From contig CAXTIU010000006.1 of the NCBI GenBank assembly GCA_964244495.1, positions 62,001 through 126,000 on the forward strand: 64,000 nucleotides of DNA, in the 5' to 3' direction. Every line of letters begins with the position of its first letter. Position 1 is the first letter of the stretch. A model generated the notes under the pieces. It was not told the origin of the DNA and searched no databases. It saw nothing but the letters and a program-made list of their open reading frames with translations. Shown one piece after another: positions 1-12,726 of the stretch. The position numbers were made by a program, and so were the translations under genes. The stretch is from RH-AL1 sp964244495 (lineage in GTDB: Bacteria > Pseudomonadota > Alphaproteobacteria > Rhizobiales > Beijerinckiaceae).

Positions 1-1
1 C

Positions 2-1954
2 AGGCTGCTGGAGCGCCAGGCCTACCGCCTGTCGTTCTGGCGCGTCGCCGCCTCCGACGTGAACTACCGACGCTTCTTCGACATCGACGGGCTCGCCGGC
101 GTCCGCATCGAAAAGGAGGCCGTCTTCGAGCGCACCCACCGGCTGATCTTCGATCTCGTGCGGCGCGGGCTGGTGCAGGGGTTGCGCATCGATCACATCG
201 ACGGCCTCGCCGACCCCAAGGCCTACGCGGCGGCCCTCCAGCGGTCCATCGGGCCGAACTTCTACGTCGTCGCCGAGAAGATCCTGGAGCCGGGCGAGGC
301 GCTGCGTCCGTGGCCCCTGTCGGGCACCACCGGCTACGAGATGCTGAACTTCCTCGACGGCGTGTTCGTCGACGCGAGCAACGAGAAGCGCTTCGACCGG
401 CTGTACCACGAGACGACCGGCTTCGCGCAGAGTTACGAGGAGGCCCTGCTCGCCGCCAAGCGGCAGGTGTTGCTGGAAAGCTTCTCGTCGGAGCTGGAAA
501 GCCTCGTGTCCGACATGAAGCGCATCGCCGACGCCAACCGGCTGACCCGCGACTACAACGTCAACGCGATCCGCGTCGCGCTCGGCGACCTGATCTGCGC
601 CTTCCCGGTCTACCGCACCTACATCACGCCGCGCACGCTGGAGAGCGAAGACCGCATCCTGCTGGGCCACGTTCTGACGCGCGCCAAGGCGATCACCGCC
701 CTGCCCGACAGCAGCGTCCACGACTTCCTCGGGTCGGTGCTGCTCGGCACGGTGCCGATGGGGCAGCCGGGACGCGCCTCGACCGGCCTCGTCAACCGCT
801 TCCGCCGGCGCTTCCAGCAGCTGACCGGGCCGGTGATGGCGAAGAGCCTGGAGGATACGCTGTTCTATCGCTACGTGCGGTTCCTGGTGCTCAACGAGGT
901 CGGCGGCGAGCCGAGCCGTTTCGGCATCACGGTGGCGGACTTCCACGCCGAGAACGGCGCGCGCGCGAGCGCCTGGCCGCAGGCGCTGACCACCACCGCG
1001 ACGCACGACACCAAGCGCGGCGAGGACGCCCGAGCCAGGCTGCTCGCGCTGTCGGAGGCGCCCGACCTGTGGGCGCAGGCGCTGGCGATCTGGCGCGTCG
1101 AGGTCAAGAGCGTCGCCGCGCCGGATGCCAACGACCAGTACATGTTCCTGCAGGCGCTCCTCGGCGTCTGGCCGGTGGAGTTGCTGGAGCGGGACGATCC
1201 CTCCGTGCTCGCCGCGCTGCGCGAGCGGCTCGCCGCCTACGTGCCGAAGGCGCTCCGCGAAGCCAAGCGCCACAGCAAGTGGATCGCGCCCAACGAGTCC
1301 TACGAGAAGGCGACCACCGACCTGCTCGATCGGCTGCTGGCAGACGGATCCTCTTTCGTCGCCCGCATCCGCCCGATCATGCGGGACCTCGCCAAGCGCG
1401 GCATGCTGATCTCGCTCACCCGCACGGTGCTGAAGTGCACGGTGCCCGGCGTGCCCGACTTCTACCAGGGCACGGCGCTGTGGGACTTCTCCCTGGTCGA
1501 CCCGGACAACCGGCGGCCGGTGGATTACGCGGAGCGCTCCGCCATGCTGGAAGGCGGCGAACGCCTCGTCGACCTCCTCGACACGTGGCAGAGCGGCGGC
1601 ATCAAGCTCAGGCTCGCCTCCGACCTGTTGCGCGAGCGGCGCGACCACGCCCTGTTCTACGCCAAGGCCGACTATGCGCCGCTAACCGCCACCGGGCCGT
1701 TGGCCGCCAAGCTCATCGCCTTCTCGCGCCGCCATCGCGACGAGACGCTCGTCGTCATCGTGCCACGCTTGTCGGGCAGTGACAGCGAGACCGCGCTCAT
1801 CCCGACCGGCGCCTTCTGGCAGGGCACGGCGGTCAACGTGCCGGCGGGGCGCTGGCACGACGCCTTCGGGGGCGGGACACTCGATTCGAACGGTTCGGTG
1901 GCGGCCAGCGCGGCGCTGGCGACGCTGCCTTTCGCGGTCCTGAGGATGGTTTGA
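2..1954 (+). CDS. treY: Malto-oligosyltrehalose synthase (C-terminal part, 5' end outside window)
   Basis: TreY isomerises the reducing-end alpha-1,4 bond of maltodextrins to alpha,alpha-1,1, making maltooligosyl-trehalose for TreZ. The frame is already open at base 2 (LLERQAYRLSFWRVA), so the true start lies upstream; a GTG at 59 is internal. About 650 residues are present. GH13 features visible are GLRIDHIDGLADP (nucleophile Asp region), VVAEKIL (acid/base Glu) and THDTKRGED (third carboxylate and the TreY-typical TKRGED motif). The stop TGA (1952-1954) overlaps the ATG of glgE by one base, so the genes are translationally coupled. Family assignment is firm. treZ and glgX are expected upstream but cannot be seen. 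Confidence 0.95.
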   Translation, partial: RLLERQAYRLSFWRVAASDVNYRRFFDIDGLAGVRIEKEAVFERTHRLIFDLVRRGLVQGLRIDHIDGLADPKAYAAALQRSIGPNFYVVAEKILEPGEALRPWPLSGTTGYEMLNFLDGVFVDASNEKRFDRLYHETTGFAQSYEEALLAAKRQVLLESFSSELESLVSDMKRIADANRLTRDYNVNAIRVALGDLICAFPVYRTYITPRTLESEDRILLGHVLTRAKAITALPDSSVHDFLGSVLLGTVPMGQPGRASTGLVNRFRRRFQQLTGPVMAKSLEDTLFYRYVRFLVLNEVGGEPSRFGITVADFHAENGARASAWPQALTTTATHDTKRGEDARARLLALSEAPDLWAQALAIWRVEVKSVAAPDANDQYMFLQALLGVWPVELLERDDPSVLAALRERLAAYVPKALREAKRHSKWIAPNESYEKATTDLLDRLLADGSSFVARIRPIMRDLAKRGMLISLTRTVLKCTVPGVPDFYQGTALWDFSLVDPDNRRPVDYAERSAMLEGGERLVDLLDTWQSGGIKLRLASDLLRERRDHALFYAKADYAPLTATGPLAAKLIAFSRRHRDETLVVIVPRLSGSDSETALIPTGAFWQGTAVNVPAGRWHDAFGGGTLDSNGSVAASAALATLPFAVLRMV

Positions 1955-4067
1955 TGAGCGCCGACAAGTCCAAGCATCGATCCCACGGCAAGTCGGGCCA
2001 TCATGACAAGGCGGGACATAACGAGAAGATGAACTCGGACGCAGGGACGCGCTCGCGCAAAGGGGATGACGCGAAGCGCCCCGAGGGAAAGCCTCGCGAT
2101 TTCGCCCGCGATCTGGGGGCCGGCCGCGTCGTCATCGAGGCGGTGACGCCGGAGCTCGACGGCGGTCGCCATTCGGTCAAGGCGGTGGTCGGGGAAACGG
2201 TGGTGGTGGAAGCCGACGTCTTCACCGACGGCCACGAGAAGATCGGTTGCGACGTCCTCTGGCGCCCGCTCGACCAGGACCACTGGAACCGCGTGCCGAT
2301 GGCGTTCGTCGCCAACGACAAGTGGCGGGCGCGCTTCGTGCCGACGCGCAACATCCGCCATGTCTACACGATCGAGGCGTGGCGCGACCCCTTCGCCTCG
2401 CTGCTCGATGGCCTGGGCAAGAAGCGGGTGGCGAAAGTCGACGTCGCGATCGAGGCGGCGGAAGCGCTGGCGCTGGTCGCCGACGCTGAGCCGCGAGGCC
2501 TCGAGAAGCAGCGGCACAAGACGCTGCTCGCGCGGCTGGAGCGGACGGGGGAAGGCTCCGAGGCGCAGCTCGACCTGATCACCGATCCCGAGACGATCGT
2601 TCTGATGAACCGGTTCGGGCCCCGCCACCAGGTGTCGCGCTACGACCGCGAGCTCGGCCTTATCGTCGACCGTACGGCGGCAGTGTACTCGTCCTGGTAC
2701 GAGCTGTTTCCCCGCTCGATCACCGACAGCAGCGATCGTCACGGAACCTTCCGCGACGTGATCGGGCACCTGCCCTACGTGCGCGACCTCGGTTTCGACG
2801 TGCTGTACTTCCCCCCCATCAGCCCGATCGGCTTGAAGAACCGCAAAGGCAAGAACAACACGCTGACGCCGTCCGCCGACGATGTCGGCAGCGTCTACGG
2901 CATCGGCTCGCCCGACGGCGGGCACGACGCCGTCCACCCCGAACTCGGGACGATCGAGGACTTCCGGGCGCTGGTGCGGGCGGCCAAGGACCACGGGTTG
3001 GAGATCGCCCTCGACTTCGCCATCCAGTGTTCGCAAGACCACCCTTGGATTGCCGAGCATCCGGAATGGTTCGTGTGGCGCCCCGACGGCACGATCCAAT
3101 ACGCCGAGAACCCGCCGAAGAAGTACGAGGACATCGTCAACGTCGCCTTCTACGGCGCGGCGTCGGTGCCCTCGCTGTGGAAGGAGTTGCGCGACGCCAT
3201 GCTGTTCTGGGTGCGCGAGGGCGTGCGCATCCTGCGCATTGACAACCCGCATACCAAGCCGATCCCGTTCTGGCGCTGGGTGATCGCCGAGATCAACGGC
3301 AAGTACCCCGACGTGATCTTCCTGGCGGAGGCCTTCACGCGCCCGGCGATGATGAAGCAACTCGCCAAGGTCGGCTTCCAGCAGTCCTACACCTACTTCA
3401 CCTGGCGCAACGAGAAGGCCGAGATCGAGGAGTACATGGCGCAGCTGACCGGCGCGATGGGCGACTATTACCGCCCGAACTTCTTCGTGAACACGCCCGA
3501 CATCAACCCTGTCTACCTGCAGACCGGCGGCCGCGCCGCCCACCTCGTGCGCGCGACGCTGGCCGCGACCCTATCGTCGAACTGGGGCGTCTACTGCGGC
3601 TTCGAGCTTTGCGAGTCACGTCCGCTGCCGGGCCGGGAGGAATACGTCGACTCGGAGAAGTACCAGATCAGGGTCTGGGACTACGACCGCCCCGGCAACA
3701 TCAAGGATCACATCCGCCGCCTCAACGCCATCCGCCGCGAGAACCCGGCCCTGCACGAGTTCCGCAACTGGACGCGGATCAACGCCTTCAACGACCACAT
3801 CATCGCGTACGCCAAGTTCGACGCCGACAAGACCAACTGCGTCTTCGCGATGGTCAACCTCGACCCCCATAACCGGCAAGAGTGCGCCTACGAGATCCCG
3901 CTTTGGGAGTGGGGGCTGCCCGACACCGGCTCGATCGAGGTCGAGGACCTCCTCGGCGGCTACCGCTTCACGCTCTACGGCAAGACGCATCAGATCGCGC
4001 TCGACCCTTATGACCGCGTCGCGGTCATCTGGCGCCTCACACCCCCGGCTGACTGGAAAAATCGTTC

Positions 4068-4071
<4 letters not shown>
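1954..4071 (+). CDS. glgE: Alpha-1,4-glucan:maltose-1-phosphate maltosyltransferase GlgE
   Basis: GlgE transfers maltose from maltose-1-phosphate to the non-reducing end of an alpha-1,4-glucan, the polymerising step of the GlgE pathway. The protein is 705 aa. The ATG at 1954 is preferred over the adjacent TTG at 1951: GAGG lies 8-9 bases before it and it overlaps the treY stop. The first ~50 residues are Lys/His/Ser-rich and unlike the family core. Diagnostic GlgE segments follow: IQCSQDHPWIAEHPEWF, RILRIDNPHTKPIPFW (~427, nucleophile Asp) and FLAEAFTRP (~457, acid/base Glu). The stop overlaps the next ATG (ATGA). Its neighbour supplies the maltose-1-phosphate substrate. Confidence 0.97.
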
Positions 4072-7324
<3,253 letters not shown>

Positions 7325-7328
<4 letters not shown>

Positions 7329-9589
7329 CCGACACCCGTGAGCTGACCCCGCATGAGTCGACGCGCGCGAGCAGCGGGACGGCGAGCATCCCGCCGGCGG
7401 CCGAAGCGGTCGGTCGAGGCGCGGTCGAAGCGATCGTGTCGGCGACGCACGGCGACCCCTTCGCCGTGCTCGGCCCGCACGAGGTGGCGCCGGGGACATG
7501 GGACATCCGCGCCTTCCTTCCGTGGGGCGAGAGCCACGACCTGGTCGGCCTCCACGACGACACCGTCCTCGCGCGCTTCGAGACGATCCACCCGGCGGGG
7601 TTCCGCGTCGCGCGCCTGAAAAGTCGCGAGCGGCCGGGCTACCGCGTGAAGATCACGCAGGACGGGTTCGGCCACGTCGTGATCGATCCCTACGCGCTCG
7701 GCTCCGCGCTCGCCGACTACGACATCGCCGCCATCACCCACTCCAACGACACCGTCTTCTACTACATCTTCGGCGCGCACCCGATCACCCATGGCGGTTT
7801 GCCCGGCGTCCGCTTCGTGGTCTGGGCGCCCAACGCCGGCAGCGTCAGCGTGGTCGGTACCTTCAACGACTGGGACGGCCGCCGCCACCCGATGCGCAAC
7901 CACGACGGGATCGGCGTGTGGGAGATCTTCATCCCCCACCTCGCGCTCGACAGCCGCTACAAGTTCGAGATCAAGGGGCCGGGCGGCCAGCGCGTGCCGG
8001 AGAAGGCCGACCCGGTCGCCTTCGCCGCCGAGCACCCGCCGGCCACCGCCTCGCTCGTGCACGGCCTGCCGCGCCACGACTGGCAGGACGCCGCCTGGAT
8101 CGCCGAACGCTCCAAGGTCGACGACCGCCACCGGCCGATCTCGATCTACGAGGTGCACCTCGGCTCCTGGCAGCGCGTGCCGGAGGAAGGCGACCGCCGC
8201 CTCACTTACCGCGAGCTGGCGGAGCGCCTCGTCCCCTACGTCAAGGACATGGGCTTCACCCACATCGAGATGCTGCCGATCACCGAGTTCCCGTTCGACG
8301 GCTCGTGGGGCTACCAGCCGGTGTCGCTCTTCGCGCCGACGAGCCGCTTCGGCACGCCGGAGGATTTCGCCTACTTCGTCGACCGCGTGCACGGGGCCGG
8401 CCTCGGCCTGATCCTGGACTGGGTGCCGGCGCATTTCCCCAACGACGCGCACGGTCTGGCGAGCTTCGACTCAACGCACCTCTACGAGCACGCCGACCCG
8501 CGCCAGGGCTTCCACCAGGACTGGGGCACCTACATCTACAATTTCGGGCGCCGCGAGGTACAGGCGTTCCTCATCGCCAACGCCCGCTTCTGGCTCGACC
8601 AGTACCACCTCGACGGGCTGCGCGTGGACGCGGTGGCGTCCATGCTCTACCTCGACTACTCGCGCAAGGCGAACGAGTGGGTGCCTAACCAGCACGGCGG
8701 CAACGAGAACCTGGAGGCCATCGCGTTCCTGCGCAAGATGAACGAGGTCGCCTACCAAGCGGCGCCGGGCGTGATGACGATCGCGGAGGAATCCACCTCC
8801 TGGCCAGGCGTCTCGAAACCGACCTACGACGGCGGCCTGGGTTTCGGTTTCAAGTGGAACATGGGGTGGATGCACGACACGCTGCATTACATCGGGGAGG
8901 ACCCGGTCTACAGGGGCTACCACCACCACCACATGACCTTCGGGCTGCTCTACGCCTTCTCCGAAAACTTCATCCTGCCGATCAGCCACGACGAGGTGGT
9001 GCACGGCAAGGGCTCGTTGCTCGACCGCATGCCCGGCGACACCTGGCAGAAGTTCGCCAACCTGCGGGCCTATCTCGGCTTCATGTTCACCCATCCCGGC
9101 AAGAAGCTGCTGTTCATGGGCTGCGAGTTCGCGCAAGCCCGCGAATGGAACCACGACCGCTCACTCGATTGGCACCTCCTGAACGATGCCAACCACAAGG
9201 GCATCCAGAGCCTCGTTCGCGACCTCAACCGCGTGTACGTCGGCACGCCCGCCCTCCATGAGCGGGACTGCGAGGCGGCGGGTTTCCAGTGGCTGGTCGG
9301 CGGCGACACGCAGAACAGCGTCTTCGTATTCGCCCGGCACGGCAAGTCGGGCGGCTTGGCGATCGTCGCATCGAACTTCACGCCGGTCCCGCGCACGAAC
9401 TACCGGGTCGGCGTGCCACGTCCCGGGCACTACAAGGAGGCGCTCAACACCGACGCGAGCCTCTACGGCGGCTCCAACATCGGCAACATGGGGGGCGTCG
9501 ACAGCCGGCCGGAAGCGCTGCACGGCGAGGCGCAATCCATCACGCTCACCCTGCCGCCCCTGGCAACCGTGGTGTTCACGCTGGCCTGA
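7325..9589 (+). CDS. glgB: 1,4-alpha-glucan branching enzyme GlgB
   Basis: GlgB introduces alpha-1,6 branches into the linear glucan made by GlgE. The 754 aa length matches long-form GlgB. The ATG at 7325 overlaps the TreS-Mak stop; the frame is open much further upstream but codes for nothing recognisable there. An N-terminal N1 region is followed by a CBM48 domain (GVRFVVWAPNAGSVSVVGTFND) and a GH13 core with HLDGLRVDAVASMLYLDYSR (~431, nucleophile), AEESTSWPGVSKP (~487, acid/base) and ISHDEVVHGKGSLL. It is the last gene of the four-gene overlapping operon. Confidence 0.98.
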
Positions 9590-9623
9590 GCGGTGTCGCC
9601 CGAGACGGGCACCCGTAAATCGT

Positions 9624-9653
9624 TTGACGGGCGGGCGGGCGCCTGCCTATAAA
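9624..9653 (+). promoter_or_regulatory. Sigma-70-type promoter for rpsT
   Basis: TTGACG at 9624-9629 and TATAAA at 9648-9653 are separated by 18 bases, a near-consensus housekeeping promoter. It sits in the gap between the glgB stop and the rpsT ATG at 9754, which leaves a 5' leader of about 90 bases. Read by eye; no transcript data. Confidence 0.7.
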
Positions 9654-9753
9654 CCCGGCTGAAACGTCGGCGTGCCGGCGATGCGCTTCGTGACGGCGCG
9701 CGGTCGGCTCCTTCGGAGGTCCGATCCTACCAGCCTCCTCGAGAGACTCATTC

Positions 9754-10020
9754 ATGGCAAATACATCCTCGGCCAAGAAGGCCGTTCGCAAGATCGAGCG
9801 GCGCACGGCCATCAACAAGTCCCGGCGGACCCAGATGCGCACCTACCTGCGCAAGGTCGAGGAGGCGCTGGCCTCGGGGGACGCCGCCGCCGCGACCGCC
9901 GCGCTCGGCAACGCCGCGCCGCTCGTGATGCGCGCCGCGCAGAAAGGGATCGTGCACAAGAACACCGCGTCCCGGAAGGTGTCGCGCTTGACGAAGCGCG
10001 TGCGAGCCCTCGCCGGCTGA
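9754..10020 (+). CDS. rpsT: 30S ribosomal protein S20
   Basis: S20 is a primary 16S rRNA-binding protein of the small subunit. The 88 aa product has the family's typical basic N-terminus (MANTSSAKKAVRKIERR), INKSRRTQMRTYLRKVEEA and a C-terminal KNTASRKVSRLTKRVRALAG helix, and is full length. It has its own promoter at 9624-9653 and a strong intrinsic terminator directly after it. The location just upstream of dnaA is a conserved alphaproteobacterial arrangement. Confidence 0.98.
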   Translation: MANTSSAKKAVRKIERRTAINKSRRTQMRTYLRKVEEALASGDAAAATAALGNAAPLVMRAAQKGIVHKNTASRKVSRLTKRVRALAG

Positions 10021-10052
10021 CACCTGCCTCGCGCCTCGCGCTTCAACCTTGG

Positions 10053-10077
10053 AAAGCCCGGCTCGTCCGGGCTTTTT
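10053..10077 (+). terminator. Rho-independent terminator of rpsT
   Basis: A perfect 9-bp stem, AAAGCCCGG / CCGGGCTTT, with a five-base CTCGT loop is followed by a run of T (10073-10077). It lies 33 bases after the rpsT stop and insulates dnaA from rpsT transcription. Confidence 0.9.
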
Positions 10078-10605
10078 CGCGTTCGGCACCGTCGCCGTCG
10101 GATATCCCGCCGTGGAGCAGGATCGCCCAACACGCAGCGTTCCACGCCAGTAAAACTTTTTCTCGAATGTTGAAGGACTTAGCCACAAAGCGGCCGAAGG
10201 AGGCCGCGGCGCCCCCGGTCGGTTATGACGTTTGGGTTAAGATTCCGTAAACGTCTCGGCCGCGACACGGGCGGGTGCCGCACCGCGACACTGCGGATTG
10301 TTGGTCGCGGAATCAGCGGGTTGTCGTCGTCAAGCGGGTTTGATCCATGGTGTCCACCGGTCGGGCGGGGCGGTCGGCCCAAGCCCCCTGGCTTGCTGGG
10401 CGGCCCCCTTGTGCTAGCTTGTCCCGAGGCCGTGACGGGTTGGTGTGACGGGCTGGCTGGCACCGACGGCGCGTTCGTCGGGACAGATGCGGCGTAGGCC
10501 CTTCGGTTTCGGGCCTTAGCGCGTCGCTCATACTTTCGTGACTACCGTGTAACGTCCGCATGTCATGCGGCGTCCTTGCGTTGCGTAACCTGAGATCGAG
10601 GCCGA
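10078..10605 (+). promoter_or_regulatory. rpsT-dnaA intergenic region (dnaA control region, possible origin elements)
   Basis: No convincing gene is present in these 528 bases. Visible elements are a relatively A/T-rich patch around 10150-10190 containing TTAGCCACA (10179-10187, one mismatch to the DnaA box TTATCCACA), an inverted repeat GACGTTT...AAACGTC (10227-10233 / 10249-10255), and a perfect palindrome CCGCATG-T-CATGCGG (10556-10570) about 35 bases before dnaA. A regulatory role for dnaA is plausible. A replication origin is only a possibility, because no cluster of good DnaA boxes was found. Confidence 0.5.
10556..10570. promoter_or_regulatory. Perfect palindrome upstream of dnaA (candidate operator)
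   Basis: CCGCATG-T-CATGCGG is a 7-bp inverted repeat around a single central base. Its half-site spacing suits a dimeric DNA-binding protein rather than an RNA hairpin. It ends 35 bases before the dnaA start, where a repressor or activator could act. Confidence 0.45.
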
Positions 10606-12162
10606 ATGATGCCGAAGCCGATGGCCGATACCCGCTCGCTATCGCCACCCTACGATCACCAAGCCCCCACCTCGACGAGTCCCAACCCGACGAGCGCGAA
10701 GGCAAACGACAGCTGGGATCGCATCTGCCGCCGCCTGCGTGCCGAACTCGGCGAGGAGGTGTTCACGTCATGGTTCGGGCGCCTCGAACTCGACGGCGTC
10801 GCCGATGGTGTCGCGCACCTCAGCGTTCCGACCCGGTTCCTGAAGAGCTGGATCCAGTCCCATTACCTCGACCGCATGCTGGCGGTGCTGTCGGCCGAGA
10901 TCACGGAAATCAGGGCGTTGGCGGTCGACGTGCGCTCGTCGTCCCGCGCCGCCGTCGGCCGCCCCGCCGCCGTCGACGACGATCCCGGCTCGCCGAAGGA
11001 CGACGGTCGTGCCGCGCGTCCCGAGCCCTTCCTGCCCGAGCGTGGCACAGCGTCGCCGGCCAGCGGGCGGAGCGTCGGCGCGTCAGGGGCTGGCGCGCGG
11101 GAGGCGGACGCCGACGTCCTGTCCGGCTCGCCACTCGACCGGCGCATGAGCTTCGAGACCTTCCACGTCGGTCGCTCCAACCAGCTCGCCCATGCCGCCG
11201 CGCAGCGCATCGCGACCGCCAGCCCCGACGAGGGGCTGATCTATAACCCGCTCTATATCCATGCCTCCGTCGGCCTGGGCAAGACCCACCTCCTGCAGGC
11301 CGTGGCCCACGCCGTGACCGCGCAGCGCCGCCGCGTGATCTACCTCACGGCCGAGAAGTTCATGTACGGCTTCGTGCTGGCCCTCAAGGCGCAGACCTCG
11401 CTCGCCTTCAAGGAACGGCTGCGCGGCATCGACGTGCTGATCATCGACGACGTGCAGTTCCTCCAGGGCAAGTCGATCCAGCAGGAGTTCTGCCACACGA
11501 TCAACGCGCTGATCGACGCCCGCAAGCAGATCATCATCGCCGCCGACCGGCCCCCGGCCGACCTCGAAGCCCTCGAGGAGCGGGTGCGCTCGCGCCTGTC
11601 GGGCGGGCTGTGCGTCGAGATCGGCCCACTCGACGAGGCACTCCGCGTTAAGATGCTGGAGTCGCGCGTGGCGGCGGCCCGCGTCAACGTGCCCGGCTTC
11701 GACGTCTCGCCGGCGGTGATCGCCTACGTCGCCAGCGCGCTGCAGACCAACGGCCGCGACCTCGACGGCGCGGTCAACCGCCTGATGGCGCACGCGTCCC
11801 TGACGCAGGCGACGCTGACGGTGGAAACCGCCGAGATCGCGATCCGCGACCTCGTCCGCACCCGCGAACCCAAGCGCGTCAAGATCGAGGACATCCAGAA
11901 GCTCGTCGCCACGCACTACAACGTCAGCCGTGCCGACATCCTGTCCTCGCGCCGCACCGCCAACGTCGTGCGACCGCGCCAGATCGCGATGTACCTGTCC
12001 AAGGTCCTGACCCTGCGCAGCCTGCCCGAGATCGGCCGCCGCTTCGGCGGGCGCGACCACACGACCGTGTTGCATGCGGTGCGCAAGATTGAGGGCTTGA
12101 CCGGCACCGACCGGGTGCTGGGGGACGAGGTCGAGTTGCTGAAGCGCATGCTGCTGGATTAG
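10606..12162 (+). CDS. dnaA: Chromosomal replication initiator protein DnaA
   Basis: DnaA is the ATP-dependent initiator that binds DnaA boxes and melts the origin. The protein is 518 aa from the ATG at 10606; the ATG at 10609 has better spacing to the GAGG at 10598-10601. Domain I (DSWDRICRRLRAELGEEVFTSW-type) is followed by a long, low-complexity domain II (~110-185) and an AAA+ domain with Walker A in HASVGLGKTHLL (~219) and Walker B LIIDDVQFLQGK. Domain IV carries the DnaA signature GRRFGGRDHTTVLHAVRKIE. All key residues are present. ruvC and ruvA follow closely. Confidence 0.98.
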   Translation: MMPKPMADTRSLSPPYDHQAPTSTSPNPTSAKANDSWDRICRRLRAELGEEVFTSWFGRLELDGVADGVAHLSVPTRFLKSWIQSHYLDRMLAVLSAEITEIRALAVDVRSSSRAAVGRPAAVDDDPGSPKDDGRAARPEPFLPERGTASPASGRSVGASGAGAREADADVLSGSPLDRRMSFETFHVGRSNQLAHAAAQRIATASPDEGLIYNPLYIHASVGLGKTHLLQAVAHAVTAQRRRVIYLTAEKFMYGFVLALKAQTSLAFKERLRGIDVLIIDDVQFLQGKSIQQEFCHTINALIDARKQIIIAADRPPADLEALEERVRSRLSGGLCVEIGPLDEALRVKMLESRVAAARVNVPGFDVSPAVIAYVASALQTNGRDLDGAVNRLMAHASLTQATLTVETAEIAIRDLVRTREPKRVKIEDIQKLVATHYNVSRADILSSRRTANVVRPRQIAMYLSKVLTLRSLPEIGRRFGGRDHTTVLHAVRKIEGLTGTDRVLGDEVELLKRMLLD

Positions 12163-12188
12163 ACCGGAGCGTCCCCGGAGGCTCCGCC

Positions 12189-12713
12189 ATCCCCGCTACC
12201 GTCCGCATCCTCGGCATCGATCCCGGCCTGCGCAACACCGGCTGGGGCCTCATCGAGGCGACCGGCTCACACCTCGCCTTCGTGGCCTGCGGCACGGTGA
12301 CGTCGCGCGGCGCCGACGACACCGCCACGCGGCTGCGCACCCTCTACGAGGGCCTGACCGGCATCATCGCGACGCATCACCCGCACGAGGCGGCGGTGGA
12401 GGAAACCTTCGTCAACAAGGATCCGCAATCGACCCTGAAGCTCGGTCACGCGCGCGGGATCGCGCTGCTGGTGCCGGCGCTGGCCGGGCTCGACGTCGCC
12501 GAATATTCCGCCAACCTCATCAAGAAGACCGTGACCGGCGCGGGCCACGCCGAGAAGGCGCAGGTCATGATGATGGTGAAGGTGCTGCTGCCGCGCTCCG
12601 AGCAGCTCGGCCCCGACGCCGCCGACGCGCTGGCGGTCGCCATCACACACGCCCAGCATCGCGTCGCCGCCCGCCGCACCGCCGTCCTCGCCGCGACCGG
12701 CGCGCTCCCGTGA
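12189..12713 (+). CDS. ruvC: Crossover junction endodeoxyribonuclease RuvC (apparent ATC start)
   Basis: RuvC is the dimeric nuclease that cuts Holliday junctions. The catalytic carboxylates are visible: RILGIDPGLRNTGWG (first Asp), AAVEETFVNKDPQS (Glu) and GPDAADALAVAITHA (last two Asp). The reading frame holding the essential first Asp has no ATG, GTG or TTG between the dnaA stop and that residue; the first ATG (12282) would delete it. A strong GGAGG (12177-12181) sits seven bases before an ATC codon at 12189, where homologues would begin M-P-A-T-V-R-I-L-G. Initiation at ATC is inferred, giving 174 aa. The alternative is a sequencing error changing ATG to ATC. Confidence 0.9.
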   Translation: MPATVRILGIDPGLRNTGWGLIEATGSHLAFVACGTVTSRGADDTATRLRTLYEGLTGIIATHHPHEAAVEETFVNKDPQSTLKLGHARGIALLVPALAGLDVAEYSANLIKKTVTGAGHAEKAQVMMMVKVLLPRSEQLGPDAADALAVAITHAQHRVAARRTAVLAATGALP

Positions 12714-12726
12714 TGGACGATCCGAG

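Noticed and set aside
10078..10605. A confirmed oriC upstream of dnaA
   Set aside because: Only one imperfect DnaA box was seen and skew could not be computed, so it is kept as a possibility only.
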